Assembly: GCA_013399305.1 (NCBI GenBank)
Contig: VXAI01000082.1
Coordinates: 1,985,620 to 2,049,619, forward strand
Reading direction: 5' to 3'
From: Rostratula benghalensis
Lineage: Eukaryota > Chordata > Aves > Charadriiformes > Rostratulidae
Length of the DNA: 64,000 nt
The first letter of the stretch is position 1. The number at the start of each line of letters is the position of its first letter. Both the position numbers and the translations under genes were made by a program. Below are positions 1-12,442 of this stretch, one piece after another. A model generated the notes under the pieces. That model was not told the origin of the DNA, made no database searches, and saw only the letters and a program-made list of their open reading frames with translations.

Positions 1-1324
1 TTATTTTATAATACTGACCTTGTCAAAAAGCTTATTAAACAACTAAGAGACTGCAGAAGGATGGTTTGTTCCCTAAGTTCTGTTGGGTTGGAAGAAGTTG
101 TTTTTTCAGACAAAATAAACAGTCATTGATGATAATGTTTGACACTGGGGCAGAAATGGCATTGACATGGTCCGTGATTGCCAACACCTTGCTCAGTCCT
201 GTGTAGTGGATTGTTTCATCTTCCAGTTTTTTAGGTTTTTGGTCAGGAAATAGAAAATAATATTTAGCTTTCTCATAAAGGTAGCATGTTAAGATTAGTT
301 TCTGTAGGCTGCTGAATTCAGCAGATGAGGAGCTTCATAAATCAGACAATCGAAATGTGAATTGCAATCTCGACTCCTCCTTTGGGACTCAATTGGAAGG
401 CAAGTACATTGAGACATTTTCTCTTGGATTATTGTACCAAAAAACTGCTGCACAAATATTAGCTCATTGAACTTTTTTAGCATTTTCAATATGTTCTGTC
501 TCTTCCAGAGCCTATTATTCCTGACAAGATGACCAGAAAGTTAGGGTTTTAAGTGTAGACTGATTGTTTGTCGTGGTTGTTCAGGACTAGTCCTGGTTTC
601 TCACGTGCTTATGTACCTAAAGACCAGCTGCAGGTCGAAAGGGGAGCTGCCGTGCAGTGGTAGAAATCTCTTGGAAAATGTCTGATATATTAGTTTATAC
701 CAAACCATGAGGCCTATTACTCATGCTGTTCCTGGTCTTCATCATCGTGGCTGTCAGCTTGATATCCTTTCTAATCAGCTGGGTAGAAAGGGTTTAAAGC
801 CTCAGGCATACGTACAAAGCGGAGAAAAAAACACTCCAAGGCTGCCTGGCAAAAGTTGCCTTCTCTGTCAGTGGGGAGCAAGAGGAGAGGGATAGAGATC
901 ATTTTGAGGTTTTCTGCTTTGCTTTTTCTTTTTTTTTTTTTTTTTTCCTTGGGAGGGAGGAGAAAGGCAGTGGCATAGCCTTTGCCTATGTTCCATTTAG
1001 CTTAATAAAGCTCTTCAAACTTGTAATGTAGCTCCTCATCCTAAACTGTAAGAGAAAAATGAGATGGCCCTAATACTGCCCCTGGGGACTGTTTATGTCT
1101 GACTGTTATCACACAGGTTCACTTCTCAGAAACAGTTTTTAATAAGTGTGACTAATTAAAGCAAATCTAAACTAGTAGATTCTTTTTAGCAGGTTTTGCC
1201 AACCACAAGAATCCTCTAGCCACCCCAAAAGCACATGAAGTGCTTTGGAAGAGGAATAAATTGAGTTGCTAAAGGTAAGACTTTAAAAGTATAGCTATTT
1301 AGATAAATAGGAGTACTGGAAATG
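1..1324. other. Intergenic DNA, nothing recognised
   Basis: AT-rich sequence with an 18-base T-run at 929-946. No gene, RNA gene or family repeat is recognised. Short frames on both strands have no coding features. Confidence 0.6.
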
Positions 1325-1445
1325 TTCCTGAAAATACTTATGCATATACTTAACCTTAAGCATCGATGTAATTGCATCAACTTCAGTAGGACTATATATA
1401 TTTCTAAAGTGAACCACCTGTGTGTTTGAGAAGACCAAGCTATTA
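1325..1445. repeat. Relic of the same kind of old interspersed repeat
   Basis: CTTAACCTTAAGCAT followed by CATCAACTTCAGTAGGACTA matches the layout of the common sauropsid repeat seen at 19205-19275 (TTAAGCA block, then an ACTTCAnTGGGAC block). It lies inside a 196-codon open frame on the minus strand (1216-1806) whose product is I/L/S-rich and unlike any protein I know. That frame is therefore read as repeat-derived and non-coding. Confidence 0.35.
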
Positions 1446-1793
1446 AGCTTCTCTGCATGTAGAATTTTATCCTGTGACTAAGTCTTTGTGTATCTTGCTG
1501 TAAATTTACCCTGAAGCTTGCCATAAAGTCAATGCTTTTAAAGAGTACATTTGAAGAGCTCCAGTAGAGTCTCAAGGCAGTTATAATAGTGTGTATTTGA
1601 TTTACGGTATGCCATTGAATTAGAAGGGTATTTGAAAGGGGATTTATGTTTAAATAATGTAGACAGTGATTTAGAGCATGGATTGTGGCCATAAGTATGG
1701 GCAAACCAGAAGAGTTTATTGCAGCAAACAGCTCATTGCCTTCTGCGGAAAAAACACAGAAGTAGAAAATTTGGAGATTGTCATCCTGGCTAA

Positions 1794-2002
1794 GTATATC
1801 TGTCAACTAAAAATACTGGTCAACACATGGCTTTTCAAAGTAAAGATGACTTTCAACAAGATTTTGTGTAACCAGCACTGGATAGAATCATCAATGAGCT
1901 GGAACAGCAATTTGGAAAGGAGAACCATGAAATCAATAAACCAGCTGGGACAACGAGTCCAAGAAATACACATTTCTTGGAAAATGACAGAGCATTCTGG
2001 CA
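1794..2002 (+). pseudogene. Exon-like stretch with one in-frame stop; possible decayed exon
   Basis: Reading the frame from 1794 gives a hydrophilic, Q/N/E/K-rich sequence with one TAA (1869-1871). After the stop come 44 open codons (ALDRIINELEQQ..., ending NDRAFWQ), then a consensus donor GTAAGT at 2003. An AG at 1874-1875 could serve as acceptor, but its pyrimidine tract is poor. I do not recognise the protein. Such a length can arise by chance in 64 kb. The grounds for listing it are the amino-acid make-up and the strong donor. It could be a lost gene, a lncRNA exon or nothing. Confidence 0.2.
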
Positions 2003-5000
2003 GTAAGTACTATACATGAGAGTAGATCTGAGAATTTTGCCAAATTCTTCAACAATACTGTGATGGCTCCCGAATAGACGCATGCCTTGACCCGTTTAGT
2101 AAACATTTGGGCTTTATACAAAAATGCAGATATGAAATCTTATAATAATTCCAAAGCTTTTTTTTATAACTCTCTAGATCACTCCCAGTATTGTTTTCAT
2201 AATTTCTTATTTGAAGTTTAAATTGCACATCAGCTGGCATACGTTACCTGACTTCTGTGAAGACAGGCTGATGTTAATAATCTGGGGCATAACCTGTCTC
2301 CTTCAACATGTTTATTTCCTGCCTTTAAGCACGATCTCTTATTTTGGATTTAATTGGATTTAAAAAAAAAACAACTTGTGGCTGTTCTGAAAAATGGAAA
2401 CAGGTTATCAGCATAATATTGAACTTTACAAATGAATGTTAAAAAGTGTTCATGTATGCAAACCGAAAACTATAAGAAAAAACAAACAAACTTGTGTTGG
2501 GAGAGACACAAAACCCACAGTGACTTATTTGGTAACAAAGTGCATCTGAGCACAAAATGAGTTTCCTGCTGCTGCCCAAATGAGCACTCTTCTGTGCCTG
2601 AAGGTGCAATAGACGGAAATGGTGTAACTATAAAAGTTTTTGGTTTGGATTACTCTATATAATTGTTACAAAGAACTGATGTGGGGGTTGCTAATTTTAT
2701 CGATTGATTTACTAGTTTTGAAGGCTTTTTTCTAATACTGACACCTGGGAAACAAACCAGCAATGATTCCCGATGTGAACTTGTGATTCCCCACTGGCAG
2801 AATCTGATCAGACAGTTTCATCGATGAAAAAGATCGTAGACTCATTCTTACAGCCTGAAGTCCCAGTATAAAACCTTCCTGGAATCACTGGGAAAGGCAG
2901 CACTCCTTTCTGGAACAGCAGCCTCGTGAGTCAAGTTACTCACTCCCTGGGACTGTAAGGGTACAGTGGATAAAAACTGATATGGGATGAATGCCGAGGA
3001 CAGAAAGGTCTATGCAGTGTAATGATGCATGAAATATTAAGAGGGCGGTGTTTGGCAGCTTCATTAGGAGGCCAGGGGAAGCTTTTGCACACCAAGAAAG
3101 GATGAAGGCAACTGTGTCTTGGAAACTTGACAAAGAGACCTTTGTGTTCTCCTCTCTTGTTTAGTTTAGTATCGTCACACTCCTCTCTCTTCCCGGAAAA
3201 TGCCCTCATACACAGCAGAGGGCCCTCTGTTTCTGTTTGGGTGGATGTAGAGGTCTTCTTCAGTCCCCTACCCCTGACACACTGAATCAGTCTCCTGATG
3301 GATCCACATGGATTCACACAAACTATGGGAGTGGATGGAGGGAGATCTCCTGTTCTTGTTTCAGCAGCCTGTACGTTCAGCCAGACACTTCAAGATCAAT
3401 TATTCTCAAATTTGAGTTTATATACAAGCTGGGAATGAAAGATTTGGAAAGATTTTTTTTTTTTTTTTTAAATGGGAAAACACAACTTTGTCCCAGTGCT
3501 TGAGGCTTGATCTGATTTCTGTGCCTCAGTGCAACACAGTTGATGTCAGGAGCACAGAAGATGCTTCTAAGTAAGTGGCAGCAAAACTGCGCAGAGTGCT
3601 GGAAATTGAAGACAAGGAACTACCTCCAAAAAGAAAGAATCTGACAACATAGGAATGTAGAAGAAAAAAAGCCATAAAAATTATTTTGACAATATTTGGG
3701 AAAATATCAAAATGGATAAGGTTGAACTGAATGTAGTCTGACCAAGATTCCTTCTTTAAACATGGAAATGGCACAAAAGGTTTAGTAATATAAGATTTTT
3801 ACCCAAAAAATGATTGTAGAGAACGTCATGAAAATGTTCTTTGGAACGTAAAATGCTAATTAATATTCTAAGGGGAATTTATCAACATTACAGACAGAAA
3901 GAATGTTTACAACTTGTAAGTATTTCATAGATACAAATGAAGAGGCAGTAAAATCTAAAGGAACACTAGGAACAGAGAAAACTATTTTTAAGGTAAAAAT
4001 AATAATGTATCAAAGATATTTTTCTACTTCTGTGTATATGCCATTGTCGTTTCTTGTCATATAAAAGCATACTGTTTCATATTGAAAAAAGGGAATGCAA
4101 TTTTTTGTCAGAGAGCTTTGAGAAATTCTCCAATACCAGTACTTATCCTTTAGGACCCTCCATCTCTTTCCCAGTCAGCTCTTAGCACCGTTACGTTTAT
4201 GCAGAGGTAAATCCCCTATATTATATAAAGAAGACAGCAAATGAACAGCAAAGGAAGCAAAACAGCACAGAGAAAATTCCCTTGCAGGCTGCAGGTCAAC
4301 CAGTGCTTGTCCCAGTTGTTTAGGATCCCATTTGCTTTGCAGTAGACCTGCAGGACACGTTTTAAACATAGCTTCTTTCAACACTGTGAGGAGATTGTAG
4401 GTTTTGGTTTTATGGTATCAAGAAAAAGATTCTCTGTTGGTAAATATTTTCATGGATTGGTTCTCTTAGACGCTTAACTGTGAGCATAATCACTAGGTAG
4501 TAGGAGAGGGAACTGCCCAAGTACCCTTGTTTGTCTCTAGTTAATTCACTTGGTTTTAGTACGGCTGGTTATGTTAACTGCAGGATGAGCTTAACAAGAG
4601 AGTAGCTATAGTAGCAGAACCCAGCACTGCCATAGTTCAGTAGTTATTTTGCGTGACACATCTCATGTGTAGTGGACTGGAGCTGATGGACTGGACGGAT
4701 GCTGATTTGTTGTGTACATTAAAGGTAGTTTGCACTGATTCTTCTGTTGCAGGCAGTGAAAGCCTGCAAATAGTTGGTTTGAGAAGTGCAACGAGGTTTC
4801 TGTCTTTGTTTCTGAATGGGCCCAAAAGAAAATAGGTTAGATAAATATCTTTCTTTTTTACTGGCAGTGGATGACTCTGTTTCTCTGCTGTACAACTGCG
4901 TGATCAAAGACGACTCACTCTGCAGATAACACCCAGGTTTGTTGAAAATACTGCATGACTTCCTCAGTAGACCAGAAATCACCTTACATAAAGCATAACA

Positions 5001-5035
5001 TGATATTTATCAAATTATTTCTCTGAGTTAATGTC
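2003..5035. other. Intergenic DNA
   Basis: A second exon-like stretch, 2801-2925, lies between a TGGCAG acceptor and a GTGAGT donor and has one in-frame TAA. It is treated under findings. Otherwise AT-rich sequence with a T-run near 3461-3470. No gene or family repeat is recognised. Confidence 0.5.
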
Positions 5036-6141
5036 TTACAAGTTGATTATTGACACAATCCCCCACAGCATCCTCATAGGTAAGCTTAGGAAGTGTGGAT
5101 TTAGATGAATGGACAGTGAGGTGGATTGAAAACTGGCTGAAAGACAGAGCGCAGAGGGTCATGATCAGTGGCACAGAATCTAGTTGGAGGTCTGTAACCA
5201 GTGGGGTCCCTCAAAGGTCAGTACTGGGTTCAGTTCTCGTCAATATTTTCATCAATCACCTGGATGAAGGGATGGAATGTACCCTCAGCAGGTTTGCCTA
5301 TGACTCAAAACTGGGAGGGGTGGCCGATGCATCAGAAGGCTGTGGTGCCATCCAGCAAGACCTGGACAGGCTGGAGAGTTGGGCAGGGAAGAACCTGATG
5401 AAATTCAACAAGAGCAAGTGTAGGGCCCTGCACCAGTACAGGTTGGGGGCTGACCTGCTGGAGAGCAACTCTGAGGACAAAGACCTCGGAGTCCTGGTGG
5501 ACAACAGGATGACCATGATGTGCCCTTCTGCCCAAGAAGGCAAATGGCATCCTGGGGTGCATCAAGAAGAGTGTGACCAGCAGGTTGAGGGAGGTTATCC
5601 TGCCCCTCTACTCTGCCCTGGTGAGGCCGCATCAGGAGTACTGTGTCCAGTTCTGGGTCCCCCAGTTCAGGAAGGACAGGGAACATCTGGAGAGGGTGCA
5701 GCAGAGGACCACAAAGATGATTAGAATCTCGGAGCATCTCTCCTACAAGGAAAGGTTGATGAACTTGAGTCTTTTTAGTCAGGAGAAGGGAAGGCTGACG
5801 GGGGTAATCTGATGAACACCTATAAAGACTTAAAGGGTGGGTGTCAGGAGAAAGGAGTCAGTCTTTTTTCAGTGGTGCCCAGTGAGAGGACAAGAGGAAA
5901 TGGGCACAAACTTGTGCACAAGAAGTTCCATCTAAACATGAAGAGGAGCTTCTTTACTTTGAGGGTGGCAGAGCACTGGAAGAGGCTCCCCAGAGAGGTG
6001 GTGGAGTCTCTGTCTCTGAAGACATTCGAAACTCGCCTGGAAAAGTTCCTGTTCAACCTGCTCTAGGAGGACCTGCTTTGGCGGGGGGGTTGGACTACAT
6101 GATCTCCAGGAGTCCCTTCTAATCCCATATTATTCTGTGAT
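5036..6141 (+). mobile_element. CR1 LINE, 5'-truncated, dead (RT C-terminal half and 3' end)
   Basis: The conceptual product follows the chicken-repeat-1 reverse transcriptase in order. It has a DTIPHSIL block, TVRWIENWL, SGVPQRSVLGSVL, the catalytic-box region read as FAYDSKLGG (family FADDTKLGG), [37 protein letters not shown] and WKRLPREVVES. It closes with the typical CR1 tail ending in ATTCTGTGAT. The reading breaks across at least three frames (open frames from 5095, 5573 and 5812), and the second catalytic-box residue Asp is Tyr, so it cannot be active. The left end is a 5' truncation with a small deletion near 5045. CR1 elements lack clear target-site duplications, so exact edges are approximate. 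Confidence 0.93.
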
Positions 6142-7749
6142 CACATGGATGAGAAATATAAATTCTTCACTTGATAACATTCAACAGGCAGTTTTGTGGA
6201 AACAGCAGAGGGAATCACAAGCATTTGGATAAGTTCATGGGTACTACAGTTAGTCTATTTCAATCACCTCTTATTGTGTCTGTTATAAAAACAACTTGTA
6301 TAATGTGAGTAGCTTGATAGCACACTTTGTACTGTACATGATTGTAATACACTCTGTAGATTACAAAACTAAAAATAAGTTGTCACGTCAGAATCACGGT
6401 ATGCCATGTCTCCAGGCTAAACGAGGAGATTATTAAAGAGATCCTACAGTTCAAAACAGGTTTTATTCGCTGAACTAGTGCCTGAATATACCCTATATTT
6501 TTATTGTGGAAAACAGATAAAGGATTTTATTTTTCCAATTAACTGTATTGAATGATGGATTAGACCTATCTGTCATCCCAAGCTTATAAATTGAAGAAAA
6601 AAATTTCTTTTGCAAGATTCTGCCTGTATTTTGTAACACATTTGAGGAACTCTCATATGGATTAGATCTCCCAAGTCTGCTAGTGGCTGACATATGTTCT
6701 GTGAAAGAGAAAAATGACATATTGTTTTGTAAAACTATTCCCTGTGCCTTCCCATTTGCCAAGTTTACTATATATTATTTGAAAAAAAAAATGTTGTGCA
6801 AAATATTTTGTAATTTAGTAGGAAAAGTTGAACAAATGATTGCAATTGTTTGTGTCAGTAATAGATATACTTATGTTAAGTGTAAATGCTGGTACTAGGA
6901 ATATTTATTAAGCTCTACAAAATATTTTCACTTGGCAAATTTCAGATTGACTGGTCTGTACTTTGTGGAACAGGCCCAGCCCCGATTAACATATAAAAAT
7001 TGAATGTTAATAATCGATACCAGATGAGATGAGCATACTGTGAAGAGCTGAATGATAACAGCTTTCACAATGCTTTTTGAAATGCGCATCACTAATGCCT
7101 TGCCACAGAAGCTTGGAAACGAAATACCATGTTTAACAGCTGGCATCAAAGCAACTTAGGAGATAATAGAAAGAACATGCCCTTGGACTATGATATAGTG
7201 CAATTACATGCTAATGTGTAAAAGGTCCTTGAACAATATTTTTGCTTTGTTTTTCAGGGGATTGCAACAGAAATAAAGAAGTTGATCCTTGGAAACAAGG
7301 ATTTCAAGATGATTATATTTCAATATAGTCCATTGGATCTCATGTGTTGCTAATGCCAGTATTTGGATAGAAACAATCAGAGATTAACCGCTTCAAGAAA
7401 TGGTAGTGATGAGGATGTAGTGATCCCTACTTCTTCAGGGTCAACACCAAATTCAGGATTCGGGGTGATGCTCTTGTCTTGGAGGCTCAGTCTCATCCTG
7501 TCAAGCCACATTGGCCTGTCGACTGCAGTTGCACCATAGCTCTAGCTGTGTCTCCTGCTCGTGCTATAGTGTGCATGATTAGTTTTTTCTTTGGCTTTGC
7601 GTTATGTGTTTGCAGGCATATTTTGAGTCTAAACATGGAGTATGCACAAAGTTGAATTATTTTTTAGTTCTATTGTATTTGAGTGCTGCTTTATCATAGG
7701 CCCTGGCATTCATAGAGAACACCCTAATACCTGCTAGATAAGTAATAGG
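6142..7749. other. Intergenic DNA between two CR1 copies
   Basis: AT-rich and without a recognised gene. A strong acceptor (TTTGTTTTTCAG ending 7257) is followed by a short exon-like stretch 7258-7328 ending in TAG. It is discussed under findings. Confidence 0.5.
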
Positions 7750-9270
7750 GCCATGCACAACCAACCCAGGAGGTTTCTGGAATGTATTTGACATTTTCTT
7801 TACAAATGTGATCAATGAACTAATTAGAGGAGATGCTCTGCTCAATCTATTACTCTTGAACAAGGAAGAGTGACTTGAAAAGGTGAAGGTCAAGGATAGC
7901 CTTGGATACAATGACAATGACACTTAGCAAGTTCCTGTGGAAGACAGACCTGGAGAGAAAAGGGACCCAGGAGAGCAGCTCAGTCTTCAAGGACAACCTC
8001 CTTAGAGCATGAGTATTTTATGGCAATATGCAGATAGTGAAGCAAGCATAGCAGAATATTAGCATGGAAGAAGAGGGCGCTCCTGACTGAGCTCAGATGC
8101 AGAAAGGAAGCACACTAAAAGAGGAAGCAGTGACAGCTGACCAGGAGGAATATAGACACTGCTTGAGTGTGCAGAGAAGGAACTGCAAAATCCAGAGCTC
8201 AGCTGAGCTGAAATTAGCAAAGGATGTGAGGGGCGAACAGAAGAGCTTCTTGTGCTTACGCCTGGAAACAGTGACCAGTGTCAGTCTCAATCCAGTGACC
8301 ACCCAGCAAGTCTGTTCTGATGCAGCAGGTTCAAGGTCGAGCCAGGAAATCAAGCCAGCAGGTCAGGATCAGGGCGGTAAGAGACTGGGCACTAACACAG
8401 CTGCAGCACAGCTGCAGTGTGCCTCAAGTATTGAGGCCAAGTGCAAAATCCTCAGCTTGAAAGCAGCTCCCATGGGACAAAGAGGCAGGCAGCCTCCTGC
8501 CTCTAGATTTCTTCCCAACAAATATTTCAGCAAAAAGGCTGACCTTGACCTAGTCAACTAAACTCCTGAACTAACTAAAATCCTGAAAGGGGGAGTTCAG
8601 TCAAAGCCCTGATGCAATACAGTCTGGGGATTCACTGCCCAGAAAGCAGAACTGCAGAACAAAACCTGGGGGACCCGGTGGACAAGGAGCTGAAAGTGAG
8701 GCAGCAACATACCCTTGCAGCAAAAAAAACCTGACTGCACTCCAGGCTCTATTAGCAAAAAGGACAGCCAGCTGCTGAAGGGAAGTCATTAATCCCTCTG
8801 CTTCTTTACTCTGACCAGTTTTGGGCTCCCTATCACAGGAAAGACACTGACATACTGAAGCAAGTCCAGTGGAGGGCTGCCAAGATGTTGTGTGGTTGGA
8901 GCTCATGATGATGGAGACATCTGTGCTTGTGCAGCCCTAAGGAGAGGTGGCTTCAGGGGGAACCCTCCTGTCATGTGCAGAGAAATCAGAGCCAGACTCA
9001 GAGGTGCACAGTGGGAGTACAGGAGGCAATGAAGATGAGTTGAAACATGAGAAGTTCTGTCTTGATAGAGTAATTTAATTTTTACTGTGAGGGTGGTCAA
9101 ACACTGGAGTGAGTGGGTTGCCCAGAGAGGCTGCAGTATCCTCCACCCCTGGAGTGATTCAGAACTGACCTGCATGAGGCCCCAGGCAGCCTGCTCTACT
9201 GCAACCTGCTCTGGGCAGGAGGCTGAATGAGGTGACCTCGGGAGGTTCCTTCCCACCTGTGTGATTTCAT
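7750..9270 (+). mobile_element. Old, degraded CR1 LINE (ORF2 middle part to 3' end) with internal rearrangement
   Basis: The left part reads as CR1 ORF2: a PRRFLEC block (7763-7787), a LLLNKEE-like block (about 7846-7870), then QEEYRHCLSVQRR and ELKLAKDVRGEQKSF (about 8139-8251), matching the region between endonuclease and reverse transcriptase. The right part (about 8640-9270) matches the RT C-terminus and tail: QFWAP-like, LKQVQWRAAKM-like and the PRE/GTGATTTCATG end. Between about 8265 and 8640 I cannot align the sequence to CR1. The core RT has been deleted and this stretch is either an insertion or beyond recognition. Many stops and frame changes mark an old copy. Confidence 0.82.
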
Positions 9271-12200
9271 GTGGCAGTGAGGCACTTTGGTGTAGTGTCA
9301 GACTGCAAGTCCTAGGACAGCACATGGAGCAACACATGTATCAAGAACACATATGCATTATTCTGCTCCAACATCTGTTAATAATATAGCAGAGGGTAAG
9401 GTAAAAGAACTTTCTGAGGGAACTATTGAGAAAAGCAATGGAAGGAGAATTCTGTGCAAAATAAGTAATATCAGTATGACTTAACTTTTGTGTTTGCTGG
9501 AACTCTGAGAACAAAATGGCCTTATCCTGTGCAACATGCAGCGCCATGTGAGAATGGTTGAGTACTCTATGTTCCCTTTTATACCAGCAAGGAGTGAAGT
9601 TCTGAAATAAAATGGTAAGGTGGGTGCACGGGGTAGCTGTTGCCATCTTTTTGGACTCACTCTCCTAAGCACACTCTCTGAAGTGTTAAATAGCATGGTG
9701 TCTTACCATTCTTCTGCTCTTAAACCAGATTTCCAGCTCCAGTGGTTAGGGTAGGCAGCTGGACTGGCTCTGGTAATCAAAGTCATCAGCTGTATAATGC
9801 ATAGCTGTAGTATGGTTGTATTGTCCCAAGAATAGCCCACTGGTCTGGCTTTTCTTGAGCTGTCACTTCCTTCTTCCAATCTTACTCTAGCCAGGTATTA
9901 AACTCAATAATTTCTTTGGTAAGCTTACCAATAATTATGGCAGTTTACTGTAATAGTCAATTACTGAAGATTATGCTCACACCTGTTGTGCATGTAATCT
10001 CCCAGTCAGTTTAGTGCTTTCAGTATCTGATCCAGTGGCGAGTCAGTGATGGCAAACATACAGGGATCTAAAACCATCTGTCTGAACTGTTCGGATTTAT
10101 TTAGCACAAAGATAACTGGGTCAATTGTCCTAAGACCTTTGACTGAGGAAACCTGCAGAATAGATGTTTAATATTTCACTGATTTACCTGTGACCTAATT
10201 GCATAATAAATTGTTGTAGTAACACAAGGGTGGGAATTCTTCAAAAATCTTGCTATATACCTACATTAGGATTCATATGCTCCACAGTGATATGTTTTCC
10301 TTTATAGAAAAAAATATTAATAAATTAATTTTATACTAGAGGAAATTTGCCTCTTCCTAAGAAAAAAGATTGGAATTGCTGAATTATCTGATGCAACTAG
10401 TTGTGAGTAAAGTATCCAAAATAAAACATGAAGGCAAATCTCTGGCCTGAGATGTTGGCACTGTGGGCTCCCCGTTACATTGTCCACAACATCTGCAGGA
10501 TATTCTGTTAGGGGAAACCATACGGTGCTTTTTAATCTTTTTTTATGCAAGTGAATAGAAACATTTACCACCTCTATTGGCTATTTGTAAATTAAATACT
10601 GTCTATAGAGCTGAAAAAAGGCTTTTTGTGAAACTAATTTCCATACAAAACATCTGTCAGTATATACTCTTTCATAACGATGCCCATGCATACAGAGGGC
10701 CTTAATCTATGGCAAATAAACAGCTGGAAACTGTTCTTTTAATATTTAGTATTGCTTGATTTACTACTTTGGAACTTTTTTTGGTAGACATAGCAGACAG
10801 TTTCCAAAACAGCTTACAGATTTTTAACACATCCTCCTTTTAACAAAGCACAGTTCCTAATTTTATGTGTGTTTGGCCTCACCTCAAGAAGTTCATACTC
10901 AGAAGATTGCAATGATATGATTTTTTTTTTCTTTATGGCTGATAGTAGAGGTCAATTTCTTACTGCTTTGAATAGAAATTTAAAAAAATAATTTCCAAAT
11001 ATGGCAAAAAAATTTATTGCTCTATAGTAGTTTTAATGAGTATCAGATCCATCAGGTAGTCTACAACCCACAGCATTTAAAATGTATGTTTGAGTAGTGT
11101 GGGAGTGCATCATTGCCTAACCAGAAGAACTGAATTTACTGAGCAAGAAAGAAAGCATTCAATCTGGTAAGAAATTTTCACTTGCAAATGACTTGAATGA
11201 GTGATATTCTTCAACCATGCATATTGAAAGATGCTGTCTGCCCCTGCTGCTTCACTAAAAAATTCATCCTTAAGAAAACTATCTGCTGGGCTGAAAAAAA
11301 TCTCCACAATAATCACTAGCTGTAGGAAAGAATTGGTTGTACTCCATTAGTATTGCCATCAATGTTTCTCAAGCCTTTCTTGGAGGGATTTTTTTTATGC
11401 AAAAGAGAGAACAATTTCTTTCTTCACTCTTTTATTTCTTTGAACTTCCTAACAGGGAGGCCAGTTGCAAGGTGTCTGACTCGCATCTAAACTGAAACTG
11501 GGCAAAGACCACTGCTTGTTTTCAAACACTCCTATGAATAATCAACATCTATCAGAAAGCATTTGGTATTCATGAGCTGAAGGCTGGATTTGGGCAGCAA
11601 AGCTGAAAGGTGGTTTATTCTACTGTTAGATTCTGCCAGCTGTCACGTCTGAATAAATTAGAAATCCACCCAAATAATTTTCTAAATTGTCTACTAATTG
11701 AGGTTAGTATGCATGGAAATATTGTTTATCTTTAATTTCTAAATTAATTTACATCCAAACGATTGCTAGGACATTAGGAGTGCATAGGTAAAACAAATGT
11801 CTGGTTAAACCTTAAGAAAGCTTGTAAATATTAACTAGATACATTCCTCACATCTGTAGATTAAGGTGCAAATCTAACTAACAAAAGGTATTACAGATTA
11901 GGCTGTGAGGATTTGCAAACACTACCAGTAAACCAAGTGCTGTGCTAATACATATTATATTGTAAACATTTAAACTTTTGATTGTCTTCGCTCTTGAAAC
12001 TCTAACATCTGAACTCACTTTGATAAAAGTTTCTTTAGCCCCTTTGCTAAACTTGCAATTAAAGCCGACCTGATTAAGATGACCTGTTTTCTCAGTCTTG
12101 TTGGTAGGACACATTGATTAGAAAGCCCAGGAGTCCTCATTGCTATCCAAACAGTGATCTCTCCCCGGGAGTTCACTGATTAATTAATGAGTGTGTTTAC

Positions 12201-12417
12201 CTGTGCCTGTTGGGGCAGATTAGCCTGTCCACACAGCATGGCCGAAGGGACAATGACAGCTACTGGAATGTTGGATCCCCAAACTTCAATGATAGAATAA
12301 CTTTCACACCAAAGACCTGCCCAACCAGGTCTGTATCTTTTCAAGGTGTAACCTATGCTATATTTTCCTTAAATCATAATCTGCTCTTAAGCAGGAAAAT
12401 TTAAGGTTTTTACCTTC
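9271..12417. other. Intergenic DNA, nothing firm
   Basis: AT-rich. A small stretch at 12170-12200 combines TTAATTAATGAG (homeodomain-type) with TGTTTAC (forkhead-type), next to a less AT-rich block 12125-12240. No gene or repeat is recognised. Confidence 0.5.
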
Positions 12418-12442
12418 TTTTTTTTTTTTTTTTTTTTTTTTT
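12418..12442. repeat. T25 homopolymer
   Basis: Twenty-five consecutive T, the longest homopolymer seen in the window. No LINE or SINE body is recognised directly upstream on either strand. Confidence 0.9.

Noticed and set aside
110..225. Short frame with an FDTGAE motif resembling the retroviral aspartic protease active site
   Set aside because: Only the four-residue motif matches. The flanking residues and the missing gag/pol context make chance far more likely.
1216..1806. 196-codon open frame on the minus strand
   Set aside because: The product is I/L/S/H-rich without a recognisable domain and overlaps an old interspersed repeat. There is no supporting promoter, splice or codon signal.
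2940..3317. 125-codon minus-strand frame
   Set aside because: No domain, no neighbours and no conserved motif. Length is within chance for this much DNA.
8097..8561. 154-codon plus-strand frame that could be mistaken for a gene
   Set aside because: Its first half is degraded CR1 ORF2 (QEEYR..., ELKLAKDVRG). It is part of the old CR1 copy.
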